Shown here: positions 17,014-24,588 of the stretch, piece by piece | Position numbering within the stretch: the first letter of the stretch is position 1 | Layout: each line of letters begins with the position of its first letter | Assembly: GCA_012271025.1 (NCBI GenBank) | Contig: JAAXHF010000003.1 | Location: 1 to 33,277, forward strand | Origin: Deltaproteobacteria bacterium | GTDB taxonomy: Bacteria > Desulfobacterota_B > Binatia > Bin18 | DNA: 33,277 nt | Reading direction: 5' to 3' | The notes under the pieces: model-generated | What the model saw: the letters and a program-made list of their open reading frames with translations, nothing else | What the model was told of the DNA's origin: nothing | The model's database searches: none | Program-made: the position numbers and the translations under genes

Positions 17014-18126
17014 ATGACACACATCCAGATCATATCGGCCGACTCGCACATGATGGAACCGGCCGATCTGTGGCAGCAACGCCTGGATAAAAAATACCGC
17101 GACCAGGCCCCCAAGGTCATCAAACACCCCAGAAAACCGACGTATATCTTTGTCGCGCCCGACATCCAGCCCTTTCCGGTTGCGGGCGGCTTTGGCGCCG
17201 GCCGCAGCGGCCAGGAACTCAAAGACCATTTGAACCGGGGCTATGAGGCGGCCCGGCCCAGCGGCTGGGATCCGGCCGAGCGCCTCAAGGACCAGGACAT
17301 TGACGGCGTGCAGGCCGAGGTGTTGTACACCACCCTGGGCATGCCGCTGTTTGGTCTGCAGGACGCGGACCTGCAACGCGCCTGCTTCGGGGTCTATAAC
17401 GACTGGGTTGCCGAGTTCTGCTCGCACAACCCGCAACGCCTGCACGCCATCGCCCTGATCTCGCTCGAAGACATACACGCCGGGGTCACAGAGCTGGAGC
17501 GGAGCGCCAAGCTCGGCCTCAAAGGCGCGATGATCTGGGGCTCGCCGCCACCCGACCGGCCGTACAGCGACACGGTCTACGATCCGTTTTGGCAGGCCGC
17601 CTCGGAACTCCACATGCCCCTGTCGCTGCACGTCATCACCGGCAAAAAGCGGCAGGGCAAGGAAACCCTAGGTCCCGAGATCGCCTCGCAGTACATGAAC
17701 ATCATCCACGAGGTCCAGCGCTCACTGACCAGCCTGATCTTCGGCGGGGTGTTGGAGCGCTTCCCCGAGCTGCCGATCGTGTCGGCCGAAAACGACTCGG
17801 GTTGGTTCCCACACTATATGTACCGTCTGGACCATGCCTTTGAGAAGTTCAACGCCATGCTCAAGGAACCGCTGCCGCAAAAGCCCAGCGCGTATGTCAA
17901 GCGCCAGATGTGGGCCACCTTCCAGGACGATCCGGTCGGTCCCAAAACCTACGATATCTTCGGAGAGAATAACTACATGTGGGCCTCGGACTTCCCCCAC
18001 ACCGACTCCACCTGGCCCGATTCGCTCAAAATCATTGAGCGCGACTTTTCCAAGGTGCCGGCGGACGTCACCAAAAAGATCATCTGTGACAACGCGGCCA
18101 AACTGTATCGGATTGAGCTGACCTAG
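17014..18126 (+). CDS. ACMSD-type (amidohydrolase_2) metal-dependent hydrolase or decarboxylase
   Basis: The 370-aa protein has the amidohydrolase_2 TIM-barrel pattern: Asp10-x-His12 in SADSHMMEP, His206 in SLHVITG, SAENDSGWFPHYMYR, and Asp326 with His329 in WASDFPHTDSTWP. The family includes aminocarboxymuconate-semialdehyde decarboxylase, resorcylate decarboxylases and lactonases, commonly in aromatic catabolism. The ATG at 17014 has AAAAGGAGG at ideal spacing; the frame is open 57 bases further up, but those residues lack family likeness. It is followed by a strong terminator at 18137, so it ends its transcript. The Rieske gene follows in the same direction but from a separate promoter. 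Confidence 0.92.
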   Translation: MTHIQIISADSHMMEPADLWQQRLDKKYRDQAPKVIKHPRKPTYIFVAPDIQPFPVAGGFGAGRSGQELKDHLNRGYEAARPSGWDPAERLKDQDIDGVQAEVLYTTLGMPLFGLQDADLQRACFGVYNDWVAEFCSHNPQRLHAIALISLEDIHAGVTELERSAKLGLKGAMIWGSPPPDRPYSDTVYDPFWQAASELHMPLSLHVITGKKRQGKETLGPEIASQYMNIIHEVQRSLTSLIFGGVLERFPELPIVSAENDSGWFPHYMYRLDHAFEKFNAMLKEPLPQKPSAYVKRQMWATFQDDPVGPKTYDIFGENNYMWASDFPHTDSTWPDSLKIIERDFSKVPADVTKKIICDNAAKLYRIELT

Positions 18127-18136
18127 CCGGTTTCTC

Positions 18137-18172
18137 ACGGTTCCCACATCTGGCTGGGAACCGTCTCTTTTT
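18137..18172 (+). terminator. Rho-independent terminator
   Basis: A perfect 10-bp stem ACGGTTCCCA (18137-18146) / TGGGAACCGT (18155-18164) with an 8-base loop is followed by CTC and five T's (18168-18172). It starts 10 bases after the amidohydrolase stop. This is the clearest intrinsic terminator in the window. Confidence 0.85.
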
Positions 18173-18243
18173 CCCAAACAGGACGTTCATGGGGGTGCTG
18201 ACTGGAAGAAGAAACGGTACTCATGAAGAAGGAGGGAGAGAGA

Positions 18244-19461
18244 ATGGAGACTACAACGAAGCACCAGCCCTGGACAACACAGTATGCTGAGTTGGGAACA
18301 GGTTCGGCACCGATCGACCCCTATATTTCGCCAGCATATTTTGAGTTGGAACGGGAGCGAATATTCCGGCGGGTGTGGCTCAACGTCGGCAGACTGGAAG
18401 ACATTCCGCAGCCGGGAGACTACTTTGTGCAGGACCTGGCCGTGGGCAAGACCTCAATTCTTGTTGTTCGCGGACAGGACGGAACGGTGCGCGCTTTCCA
18501 CAATGTGTGCAAACATCGTGGGAATAAGATTGTTTGGGATGAGCGGGGTTCATGTCAGAGATTGACGTGTAAATTCCACGGTTGGACCTACGCTCCGGAC
18601 GGACGGTTGATCGGCGTGCCGGAGGAGGAGATGTTCTTTGATTTCAAGAAAAGCGAGCATGGGCTGACTCCGGTTACCACAGACATCTGTGGGGGGTTTA
18701 TCTTCGTCCATCTCGATCCCCACCCGCGGGAAACCTTGCCGCAGTATTTGGGCGAGGCGGTGACAGTTTTGACAGAATTTCCCTTCGCCGAACTGCCAGT
18801 CTGCTACTCCTATAAGGCAGAGCTGAAATGTAACTGGAGAGCGGCGCGAGACTCTCAGCTGGAAGCCTATCACGCCAAGAGCCTGCACGCGCGCACGGTC
18901 CCAGATTTCTTCGCCAATGCAGACAACCCTTCTCTTCACACCCTCGATATCAAACTCTATCGACATCACGGCATGCTCTCCGGCTACGGGAATCAGCACC
19001 AGACACCGACTCCCGTGGAAGCCCTGGCCTCCCGATTCGGGACGATGCTCAGCGCCGAAGCAACCGGCTCCTTTCTCGAACGACTGCCACCGGGTGTCCT
19101 CAACCCGACCAGAAATCCGAATTGGTCTTTCGATCTGTATTACATCTTCCCCAATTTTCACTTCCTGCTGTTTGGTGGCTTCTGCCTCACCCATCATATG
19201 TGGCCGCTCACGGTTGATCGGTCGGTGTGGGAAGCCCGGCTGTATTTACCCCAGGCGGAAAATGCTGCCCAGTGGTTCAGCCGGGAATACACCAGATGCG
19301 TCACCCGCGACGTGTGGCTGGAAGACGGCAGCACGCTTGAGAACGTACAAAGGGGGCTCGTTTCCGGTGCGCTCAGCCAAACTCCACTGCAGGATCAAGA
19401 GTTGTTGATCAGACACGCCAATAAGCTTGCGGAGGACTTTATAGAAGATGGTGAAAGATAG
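18244..19461 (+). CDS. Rieske non-heme iron ring-hydroxylating oxygenase, alpha subunit
   Basis: The 405-aa protein has an N-terminal Rieske [2Fe-2S] site Cys89-x-His91 (VCKHRGN) and Cys109-x2-His112 (CKFHGW), followed by the catalytic domain motif Asp203-x3-Glu207-x2-His210-x4-His215 (RDSQLEAYHAKSLH), where the two His bind the mononuclear iron and Asp203 links to the neighbouring Rieske centre. The family adds O2 to aromatic rings or demethylates. ATG 18244 is fixed by AAGGAGGG at 18229-18236; an ATG at 18223 lies before that site. By eye the base use is less GC-rich than its neighbours, hinting at different ancestry. No beta subunit or reductase adjoins; a 125-aa helical protein follows by 10 bp. 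Confidence 0.93.
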   Translation: METTTKHQPWTTQYAELGTGSAPIDPYISPAYFELERERIFRRVWLNVGRLEDIPQPGDYFVQDLAVGKTSILVVRGQDGTVRAFHNVCKHRGNKIVWDERGSCQRLTCKFHGWTYAPDGRLIGVPEEEMFFDFKKSEHGLTPVTTDICGGFIFVHLDPHPRETLPQYLGEAVTVLTEFPFAELPVCYSYKAELKCNWRAARDSQLEAYHAKSLHARTVPDFFANADNPSLHTLDIKLYRHHGMLSGYGNQHQTPTPVEALASRFGTMLSAEATGSFLERLPPGVLNPTRNPNWSFDLYYIFPNFHFLLFGGFCLTHHMWPLTVDRSVWEARLYLPQAENAAQWFSREYTRCVTRDVWLEDGSTLENVQRGLVSGALSQTPLQDQELLIRHANKLAEDFIEDGER

Positions 19462-19471
19462 GGGGAGCGCT

Positions 19472-19849
19472 ATGTCTCAGGGTATGTTGCCGGCTCAGTT
19501 TGCAGACCTCGAGCCGTTCGTCGCCGACTGGTCGCTGGCCGAAGAAAGGGCGCGCAACCACAAGCGCCTGTCGAGCAGCATGGAAGAGCTGCGGACATTT
19601 TATGACGCGATCTTTCCCCGGATGGAGACCATCCTCGCCTATCTGCAGCAGTTTCCCTCCGACATGATGCCCGAGAAAGTGAGACGCCTATTTTTTCTGA
19701 CACTCTCCTTGGCCGAGATCGCACCGGCCGTGGAATTGTTTGGGCAGCCGGGAGTGATTGACGGCTTTGCCTCCGCCCGGTTCGTGCCCGGACACGAACC
19801 CAGGTTCTTCCCCACAGCAGACAGGAAAAACCACCGCGGCGCTGGGTAA
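19472..19849 (+). CDS. Small helical protein following the Rieske oxygenase, function unknown
   Basis: This 125-aa protein has no signal peptide, no cysteine and no known catalytic motif. It looks largely alpha-helical: FADLEPFVADWSLAEERARNHKR, MEELRTFYDAIFPRMETILAYL, VRRLFFLTLSLAEIAPAVELFGQP, ending with RFVPGHEPR. ATG 19472 is preferred over one at 19448 because GGGGGAG (19461-19467) sits just before it and the earlier start overlaps the Rieske gene. The order and spacing suggest it is made with the oxygenase, perhaps as an accessory or assembly protein. I recall similar small proteins next to Rieske alpha genes in other bacteria, but this is memory, not a search. Confidence 0.8.
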   Translation: MSQGMLPAQFADLEPFVADWSLAEERARNHKRLSSSMEELRTFYDAIFPRMETILAYLQQFPSDMMPEKVRRLFFLTLSLAEIAPAVELFGQPGVIDGFASARFVPGHEPRFFPTADRKNHRGAG

Positions 19850-19914
19850 GGAGAGAAAGGAGTCATATCTTTCCCCGTGAGCATCGGTTGCCTCTGCCCA
19901 AGCCATGACGGGGA

Positions 19915-20886
19915 CTAGGGAATCAAGACGACTTTCCCCACTGCACGCCGGGCGGCCAGATACCGATGGGCATCGGCCGCCCGGGCGAGCGGAAACGTCC
20001 GGTCGAGGACCGGCCTGAGGGTGCCGGCCTGGACCAGGGCCAGCAACTCCTGCATCGGCTGGCGGTGGAGGGCGGCGTGCCACGGCGGCAGGCCCAGATG
20101 CAGACCGCTGATCGTCAGATTACGGCTCAGAATCTGCGCGGCGTCGAGCAGAGGCAGGGAGCCGCTGGCCCGGCCATACACGACCAGCCGGCCCAGCGGC
20201 ACCAGACAGTCCAAACTGCGTGTCAACACGTCGCCGCCGACACACTCCAGCACCACATCAACCCCGCGTCGGTCGGTCATGCGCAGCACCTCGGACACAA
20301 AGCCGTGCTCGGTGTAGTTGATGACTTCCTCGACGCCCAGCTGACGTAAGCGCCGTAGCTTGTGCTCGCTCGAAGCCGTGGCAAACACACGGGCGCCCCA
20401 CAGCTTGGCCAGTTGGACGGCGATCGTGCCGACCCCGCTGGCCGCAGCCTGGACCAGGACGAAATCCTGAGGCTGGACACGCGCGCTGGTCTTCAGAATG
20501 TGATAGGCGGTCGCAAAGACGACCGGCATACCGGCCGCAGTCTCGACACTCAGGGAATCGGGTAACGGGTAGACCGCGTCTGGCGTTGCGGTGGCATACT
20601 CGGCATAGCCACCATCATTGACCCAGGCCATGACCCGCTCGCCGACCCGCAGTGTGCTGACCTCAGCGCCGACCCGAACGACCTGGCCGGCCACCTCCAG
20701 ACCGGGCGTCAGCGGCAGCGGGAAGGCTGACGGATAGCGCCCCTGGCGCCGACCGAGGTCAGAATAGTTCACCCCGGCCGCAGCCACCTTGATCAGAACC
20801 TGCTCGTCTCCAACGGCCGGCTCAGCCACCTCCTCATAGCGCAACACCTCGGGCCCGCCGAACTGATGAAAACGAATGGCTCGCAT
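19915..20886 (-). CDS. Zinc-independent medium-chain dehydrogenase (quinone oxidoreductase-like)
   Basis: The 323-aa protein starts MRAIRFHQFGGPEVLRYEEV, the usual beginning of quinone oxidoreductase/zeta-crystallin-like MDR enzymes, and has GVNYSDLGRRQGRYP, the proline-rich LPLTPGLEVAGQV, the Rossmann stretch QAAASGVGTIAVQLAKLWGA and an RRLRQLGVEEVINY strand. The Cys/His zinc site of alcohol dehydrogenases is absent. These enzymes reduce quinones or alpha,beta-unsaturated ketones with NADPH. It lies 30 bp downstream of the cyclase gene on the same strand, so the two are likely cotranscribed. Confidence 0.92.
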   Translation of the reverse strand: MRAIRFHQFGGPEVLRYEEVAEPAVGDEQVLIKVAAAGVNYSDLGRRQGRYPSAFPLPLTPGLEVAGQVVRVGAEVSTLRVGERVMAWVNDGGYAEYATATPDAVYPLPDSLSVETAAGMPVVFATAYHILKTSARVQPQDFVLVQAAASGVGTIAVQLAKLWGARVFATASSEHKLRRLRQLGVEEVINYTEHGFVSEVLRMTDRRGVDVVLECVGGDVLTRSLDCLVPLGRLVVYGRASGSLPLLDAAQILSRNLTISGLHLGLPPWHAALHRQPMQELLALVQAGTLRPVLDRTFPLARAADAHRYLAARRAVGKVVLIP

Positions 20887-20916
20887 GACCCGTTGTGGAC
20901 ACCGGGGACGGGGGTC

Positions 20917-21855
20917 TTAAAATACGGCCAGCGGATTCACCGGCGAGGCGGTTCCCTTGACCAGCACCAGCGGGGCAATGACCGACAGAAACGTCCAGCG
21001 CGAGCGCTGGGCGCAGGCCTGGGCGACAGACTCAAGGTCGCAGTTGTCTACCAGGTGCAGGCCCATGGCGACAATCGTGACGGCATGGATTGGCAGCAGC
21101 AGCTTTTCATAGCCGCTGGGCAGCACATCGCTGGCGCCGTCGCCGGCCATGGCGGCAACTTCGCGGGCGTGCAGCCACGGCAGACAGGCCGCCCCGAGCC
21201 CGGCCATGCCCTCGTTGAACGAGTCCCACGGCCCGGTGGCTTTCAGCCGCGCGTGGCGTCCGGTGCGGACAAACAGCACGTCCCCGCTCTCGACCCGAAA
21301 GCCGCCGGCCTGTTCGGCCTGGTCAAGATCGGCCGGAGTGATTTCCTCTCCGGGTTCGAGCCAGTCCTTGCCTTTCAGGCGGGGAATGTCGATCAGCACC
21401 CCTCGCGATACGATCCCGTCTTTGAGCGCGTCAATGGCGCCGTTCTGCGCGCCCTTGGCCCCGACATCCTCGGACGGATAGCCGTTATACATCTGGCCCT
21501 TGTGAAAGACGTGACACAGCGCGTCGAGGTGGGTGTTGGCCAGGCCGTGCGGGGCAATCGCAAAGTAGTCGGCGCTGTACGGAATCGGCGCGGCACTGCT
21601 CTCTTCTCTGGACCCGGTCTGCATCATGAGGTGCATCACCGGAGTCGGATTATCAGGACCGGGTTCGGTCGCCAGGGGCAGCGACATGGACACGGCCTGC
21701 CCGTCCTGGATGAGGGCCGCGGCCTGGGCGCGCTTTTGCGGCGTAATATAGTTGAGCGCTCCTAGCTGGTCGTCCTGACCCCATTTGCCCCAGTTGCTGA
21801 GACTGGTGAAAAACCCGTTGACTTGCGCTTCGCTCAGATCACGGTTGGCTGCCAT
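20917..21855 (-). CDS. Cyclase family protein (kynurenine formamidase-like metal hydrolase)
   Basis: The 312-aa protein has the cyclase-family metal motif His109-x-Asp111-x3-His115 (NTHLDALCHVFH), followed by RGVLIDIPRLKG, the DLDQAEQAGGFRVESGDVLFVRTGRHARL stretch and a C-terminal LLPIHAVTIVAMGLHLVDNCDLE, all typical of putative cyclases/KynB-like amidases. Members hydrolyse amides, lactones or cyclic diones. ATG 21855 has AAAGGAGG upstream; a start at 21882 in the same frame would precede that site. It leads a two-gene unit with the quinone reductase-like gene. Confidence 0.9.
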   Translation of the reverse strand: MAANRDLSEAQVNGFFTSLSNWGKWGQDDQLGALNYITPQKRAQAAALIQDGQAVSMSLPLATEPGPDNPTPVMHLMMQTGSREESSAAPIPYSADYFAIAPHGLANTHLDALCHVFHKGQMYNGYPSEDVGAKGAQNGAIDALKDGIVSRGVLIDIPRLKGKDWLEPGEEITPADLDQAEQAGGFRVESGDVLFVRTGRHARLKATGPWDSFNEGMAGLGAACLPWLHAREVAAMAGDGASDVLPSGYEKLLLPIHAVTIVAMGLHLVDNCDLESVAQACAQRSRWTFLSVIAPLVLVKGTASPVNPLAVF

Positions 21856-21984
21856 AACCGTCCCTCCTTTGGCCGGCATCATAGGCAGCGTCCGTCAGAG
21901 CTGTCAAGAAAAACAGGCTGGCCACCCGGCGGACGGCCGTGCTACACCTGGACGGGCTCTGAACACGGACTGAGCAAACTGAAG

Positions 21985-22722
21985 ATGAATCTGCTGACTC
22001 GACTCACGGGCGCGCTGGCCGCCTATGGACTGAACCTGATCGGCACGACGAGCCGGGCGGCCTACGAGGCGCTCGTGCCCACCACCTACGGCCTGGAGCC
22101 GCTCCTGCCGCAGACCCGGAGCGTTATTGTCATCGGCAATGGAGGGGGCGCTTTCTGGACCGGCTTCCGCCCCTATGCGGCCCGTCATGCGGGCGACCCG
22201 CACCCGCTGGATGACTACACAGTCGAAGTCGTCGAACGCAGCCTGACGCCGATTCTGGCAGCCTCGGGTGTGCGTTATCGGTATGCCTATCCGTTTCGTT
22301 TTCGGACCGAGCCGGTCTCGTTCATGCACCTGGCTCAGGCCGCAGGTCTGGCCGGGCCAAGCCGGCTGGGCATCATGCTTCACCCGGTCTACGGTCCGTG
22401 GCTGGCCCTGCGCGCCGCCGTGTTACTTGACCGAGACCTCCACCTCCCGCCCCCGGCAGCGGGCTTTGATCCCTGCCCTGACTGCGCTGACAAGCCCTGC
22501 ATCCAGGCCTGCCCGGCGGGTGCGATCAGCGCCGGGCGCGGCTGGGATATTCAGGGCTGCGTCGAATACCGGCTGACGGCCAGCCAGGACTGTGCGGACG
22601 CGTGTCACGCCCGTTACCAGTGCGTGTACGGCCGGCAGCACCGCTATCCGCCCGACGCCCTGCGCTACCACCAGGCCCACAGTCTAGCCACCATGCGACA
22701 ACATGAAGAGGAGGACGCTTAG
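21985..22722 (+). CDS. QueG/reductive-dehalogenase-like Fe-S protein, atypical cysteine spacing
   Basis: The 245-aa protein has about 150 N-terminal residues resembling the region before the Fe-S domain in QueG-like proteins (LNLIGTTSRAAYEALVP, RSVIVIGNGGGAFW), then Cys164-x2-Cys167-x4-Cys172-x3-Cys176-Pro and a second group Cys192, Cys203, Cys207, Cys213 (CADACHARYQC). Eight cysteines allow two [4Fe-4S] clusters, but the CxxCxxxxCxxxCP spacing is one step off the ferredoxin standard. ATG 21985 is taken as start because family-like sequence begins there; it has only a weak AAG ribosome site. It is divergent from the cyclase gene. It may carry electrons or be a corrinoid-free relative of QueG; the role is unknown. 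Confidence 0.78.
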   Translation: MNLLTRLTGALAAYGLNLIGTTSRAAYEALVPTTYGLEPLLPQTRSVIVIGNGGGAFWTGFRPYAARHAGDPHPLDDYTVEVVERSLTPILAASGVRYRYAYPFRFRTEPVSFMHLAQAAGLAGPSRLGIMLHPVYGPWLALRAAVLLDRDLHLPPPAAGFDPCPDCADKPCIQACPAGAISAGRGWDIQGCVEYRLTASQDCADACHARYQCVYGRQHRYPPDALRYHQAHSLATMRQHEEEDA

Positions 22723-22872
22723 CGCAAATAACGCTGCGGTGTCGCCCTTCGACTTCAGGCGCACTGCGCCCGACCTGATGAGGGGAAGGCTAGGATGTGT
22801 GTACTCTGTACGGGAAAAATGACATACGATGTGTAGGCGCTACGTTCAGGAGAGAGCCGCGCGGAAGCAGCT

Positions 22873-23178
22873 ATGAGTGATCCCAGCCCGTTCGACACCT
22901 TGAAGTTTTCCACCCAGTTGCAAGAGGCGGGGTTCAGCCAGCGGCAGGCCGATGCCCTCACCAAGGGCCTTCAGGAAGCCCTGACCGCCACCGTGGCCAC
23001 TAAGGCAGACCTTGCCCCCATCCAGGCCAGACTAGACCATGTTGCTACCAAGACCGATATCGCCGAGTTGCGGGCTGAGATAGCCGCTGCCTACAGGATG
23101 GTGGCGGTGTTTGCCTTTACCTTCATTGGAACGATCATCGGCGCTACCATCGCTCTCATCCGTTACCTGGCTCCATAG
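22873..23178 (+). CDS. Small coiled-coil protein with C-terminal membrane helix (DUF1640/CCDC90-like)
   Basis: This 101-aa protein starts MSDPSPFDTLKFSTQLQEAGFSQRQADALTKGLQEAL, continues with heptad-like residues (about 25-70, ATKADLAPIQARLDHVATKTDIAELRAEI split over the coil) and ends in one membrane helix of about residues 75-97 (VAVFAFTFIGTIIGATIALI). This is the pattern of DUF1640/CCDC90-type proteins, often linked to mobile or metal-uptake loci, with no assigned bacterial function. The ribosome site is weak (AAGCAG). It is followed by a strong hairpin and converges on the GST gene. A 150-bp gap before it has a likely promoter but no clear elements. Confidence 0.8.
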   Translation: MSDPSPFDTLKFSTQLQEAGFSQRQADALTKGLQEALTATVATKADLAPIQARLDHVATKTDIAELRAEIAAAYRMVAVFAFTFIGTIIGATIALIRYLAP

Positions 23179-23179
23179 C

Positions 23180-23202
23180 CGGGGCGAAAATTTTTCGCCC
23201 CG
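23180..23202. terminator. Bidirectional terminator hairpin
   Basis: A perfect 11-bp inverted repeat CGGGGCGAAAA / TTTTCGCCCCG with a one-base centre sits just after the DUF1640-like stop and before the end of the convergent GST gene. The A-tract/T-tract flanking a GC stem lets it terminate on both strands. Confidence 0.8.
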
Positions 23203-23205
23203 ACC

Positions 23206-23240
23206 TTTGACATTTGACATTTGCCCTTTGACTTTTGACT
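23206..23240. repeat. Heptanucleotide tandem repeat
   Basis: Five head-to-tail 7-base units: TTTGACA, TTTGACA, TTTGCCC, TTTGACT, TTTGACT, with a degenerate sixth (TCTTGCC) to 23247. It lies between convergent gene ends right after the hairpin at 23180-23202. Such short heptamer repeats are prone to copy-number change. Confidence 0.8.
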
Positions 23241-23246
23241 TCTTGC

Positions 23247-23855
23247 CTAGGCATTGGCGCTGGGCCGCGCCGAAACGGCTTCATGCCAGCGGGCCAGATT
23301 TTTCTGCTCCGGCGCAATGCCGATCTTCGACACCCGACCAAAATCAACCGCGCACAGGGCGGTAATATCGGCCACGCTGAAGCGTTCGCCGGCGACAAAC
23401 TGCCGGTCGGCCAGGACCTCGTCGAGCCAGGCCAGGTTCTGGACGGCCCGCCGCTTGGCCACCTCGGCATACTCGGGGCACTGCTCAATGCGGCCCTTGA
23501 AAAATGCGTGGTGTTGCCGAAACGAATCGGCAATCGGCAGCAGGAGTTCAAACTCCATGCGACGGTCCCACATGGCCACCACGGCCCGGTCGGTGGCGTC
23601 AACGCCCAGGAGCGGCGGCTCTGGCTGGATTTCTTCAAAATAGCGGCAGATGGCGGCGCTTTCGGCGATACAGGTGCCGTCGTCCAGCTCCAGAACCGGC
23701 ACCGTACCCATGGGGTTTTTCTGCCGGAACTCGGCCTGACGGTTGACCGCATTCATAATATCAACTTCCTCGAACGGGACATCGAGTCCTTTTTCGGCCA
23801 CAAAGATGCGAACCCGGCGCGGGTTGGGGGCGGCTTTGCTGTCGTGCACTTTCAT
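23247..23855 (-). CDS. Glutathione S-transferase
   Basis: The 202-aa protein has the two-domain GST fold: N-terminal thioredoxin-like part with SKAAPNPRRVRIFVAEKGLD, the cis-Pro segment GTVPVLELDDGT and the ES dyad (IAESAAICRYFEE, about residues 64-76) that binds glutathione, then the helical C-domain with VAGERFSVADITALCAVDF, the N-capping box. The likely catalytic residue near the N-terminus is Ser or Asn, fitting the beta/theta-like bacterial GSTs. ATG 23855 is preferred over an ATG at 23861 because AAGGAGG lies six bases before it but directly abuts the earlier one. It ends against the heptamer repeat and terminator. Confidence 0.93.
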   Translation of the reverse strand: MKVHDSKAAPNPRRVRIFVAEKGLDVPFEEVDIMNAVNRQAEFRQKNPMGTVPVLELDDGTCIAESAAICRYFEEIQPEPPLLGVDATDRAVVAMWDRRMEFELLLPIADSFRQHHAFFKGRIEQCPEYAEVAKRRAVQNLAWLDEVLADRQFVAGERFSVADITALCAVDFGRVSKIGIAPEQKNLARWHEAVSARPSANA

Positions 23856-24289
23856 AACCATCCTCCTTGCTGAAGTCTGGGCTCAGCCTACACCAGCCAA
23901 CACACCGGAGCTAGACGGGCGGACCAAACGGCTGAGGAACCCGCTTCCGTTTCCTGAGCCCAAGCGAATAAGCGAAGACATCTCTATTTCCGGGAACTGT
24001 TCGCAATGGCCCGGCATCCCTCCCTAAGGTCTCCAGAGGCCAGGGATAGCGGGATAGGCGGAAAGCCGGGACGGCGGGCAAGGGAAAAGCCGGCCTCCTC
24101 TCAGCTGCCTCTCCCAGTGTTCGTCCCGCCGTGTCACTGCATGTCCTCCCTCGGTCTCCAAGAAACGTCTGCCAATTTTCTCCATCTTCCCTGCTAATTT
24201 TGGCAGGGAAAGCGCGGCGAAACTCTGCATATATAAACGCTTCAAATTGAAAGCTTACTTGTCAAATGTCGAGGCAGGAAAAACGGAAC
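23856..24289. other. 434-bp intergenic region, no supported gene
   Basis: Both strands lack a credible gene. A hairpin with stem TTCCCTGC (24187-24194) / GCAGGGAA (24203-24210) lies near the right end, followed by an AT-rich tract with TATATA near 24230 and the palindrome TTCAAATTGAA (24241-24251). These may be the promoter region of the secreted-protein locus, but no firm -35/-10 pair is seen. Confidence 0.5.
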
Positions 24290-24559
24290 ATGGCCGGGAC
24301 AAGCGTGCGATTGATGGCAGCGGCCACCAAAGCCGTGCTGACGGTGCTGACCGCGCCCCCGGTCGCAGCCCAAAGCGCCGCCCTGTTTACGGCGATTGAT
24401 ACACCGCCGCCGACCGGCCCGCTTGACGAGATCACGCTGCGCAGCCGGGTGGTGACGGTCGACCTTGGGCAACTCGATCATGCCCAGGGGACGGTCGAGG
24501 AAGCACCGCTCAGTTGCGGAGTCGAGGAGCCTCATTCCGAGACCGACCACCAGCATTGA
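24290..24559 (+). pseudogene. 5' remnant of a secreted mosaic protein gene (signal peptide only)
   Basis: The 89-residue reading from ATG 24290 (AGGA at 24276-24279) begins with a good signal peptide, MAGTSVRLMAAATKAVLTVL then TAPPVAAQ, and continues with LRSRVVTVDLGQLDHAQG, which resembles the N-terminus of large secreted proteins of the kind encoded next. The frame stops at TGA 24557-24559. The following large gene lies in another frame and starts inside what looks like the second half of a SwmB-type domain, so the parts that should join the two are missing. This suggests an internal deletion plus frame change. A short functional secreted peptide is the less likely alternative. Confidence 0.5.
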
Positions 24560-24588
24560 GGGCTGCGGTGCCGGAGGCCTGACCACCC

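Noticed and set aside
24024..24245. A 73-codon minus-strand frame in the gap before the secreted protein
   Set aside because: No ribosome site and no family-like residues; it overlaps a hairpin and an AT-rich promoter-like tract.
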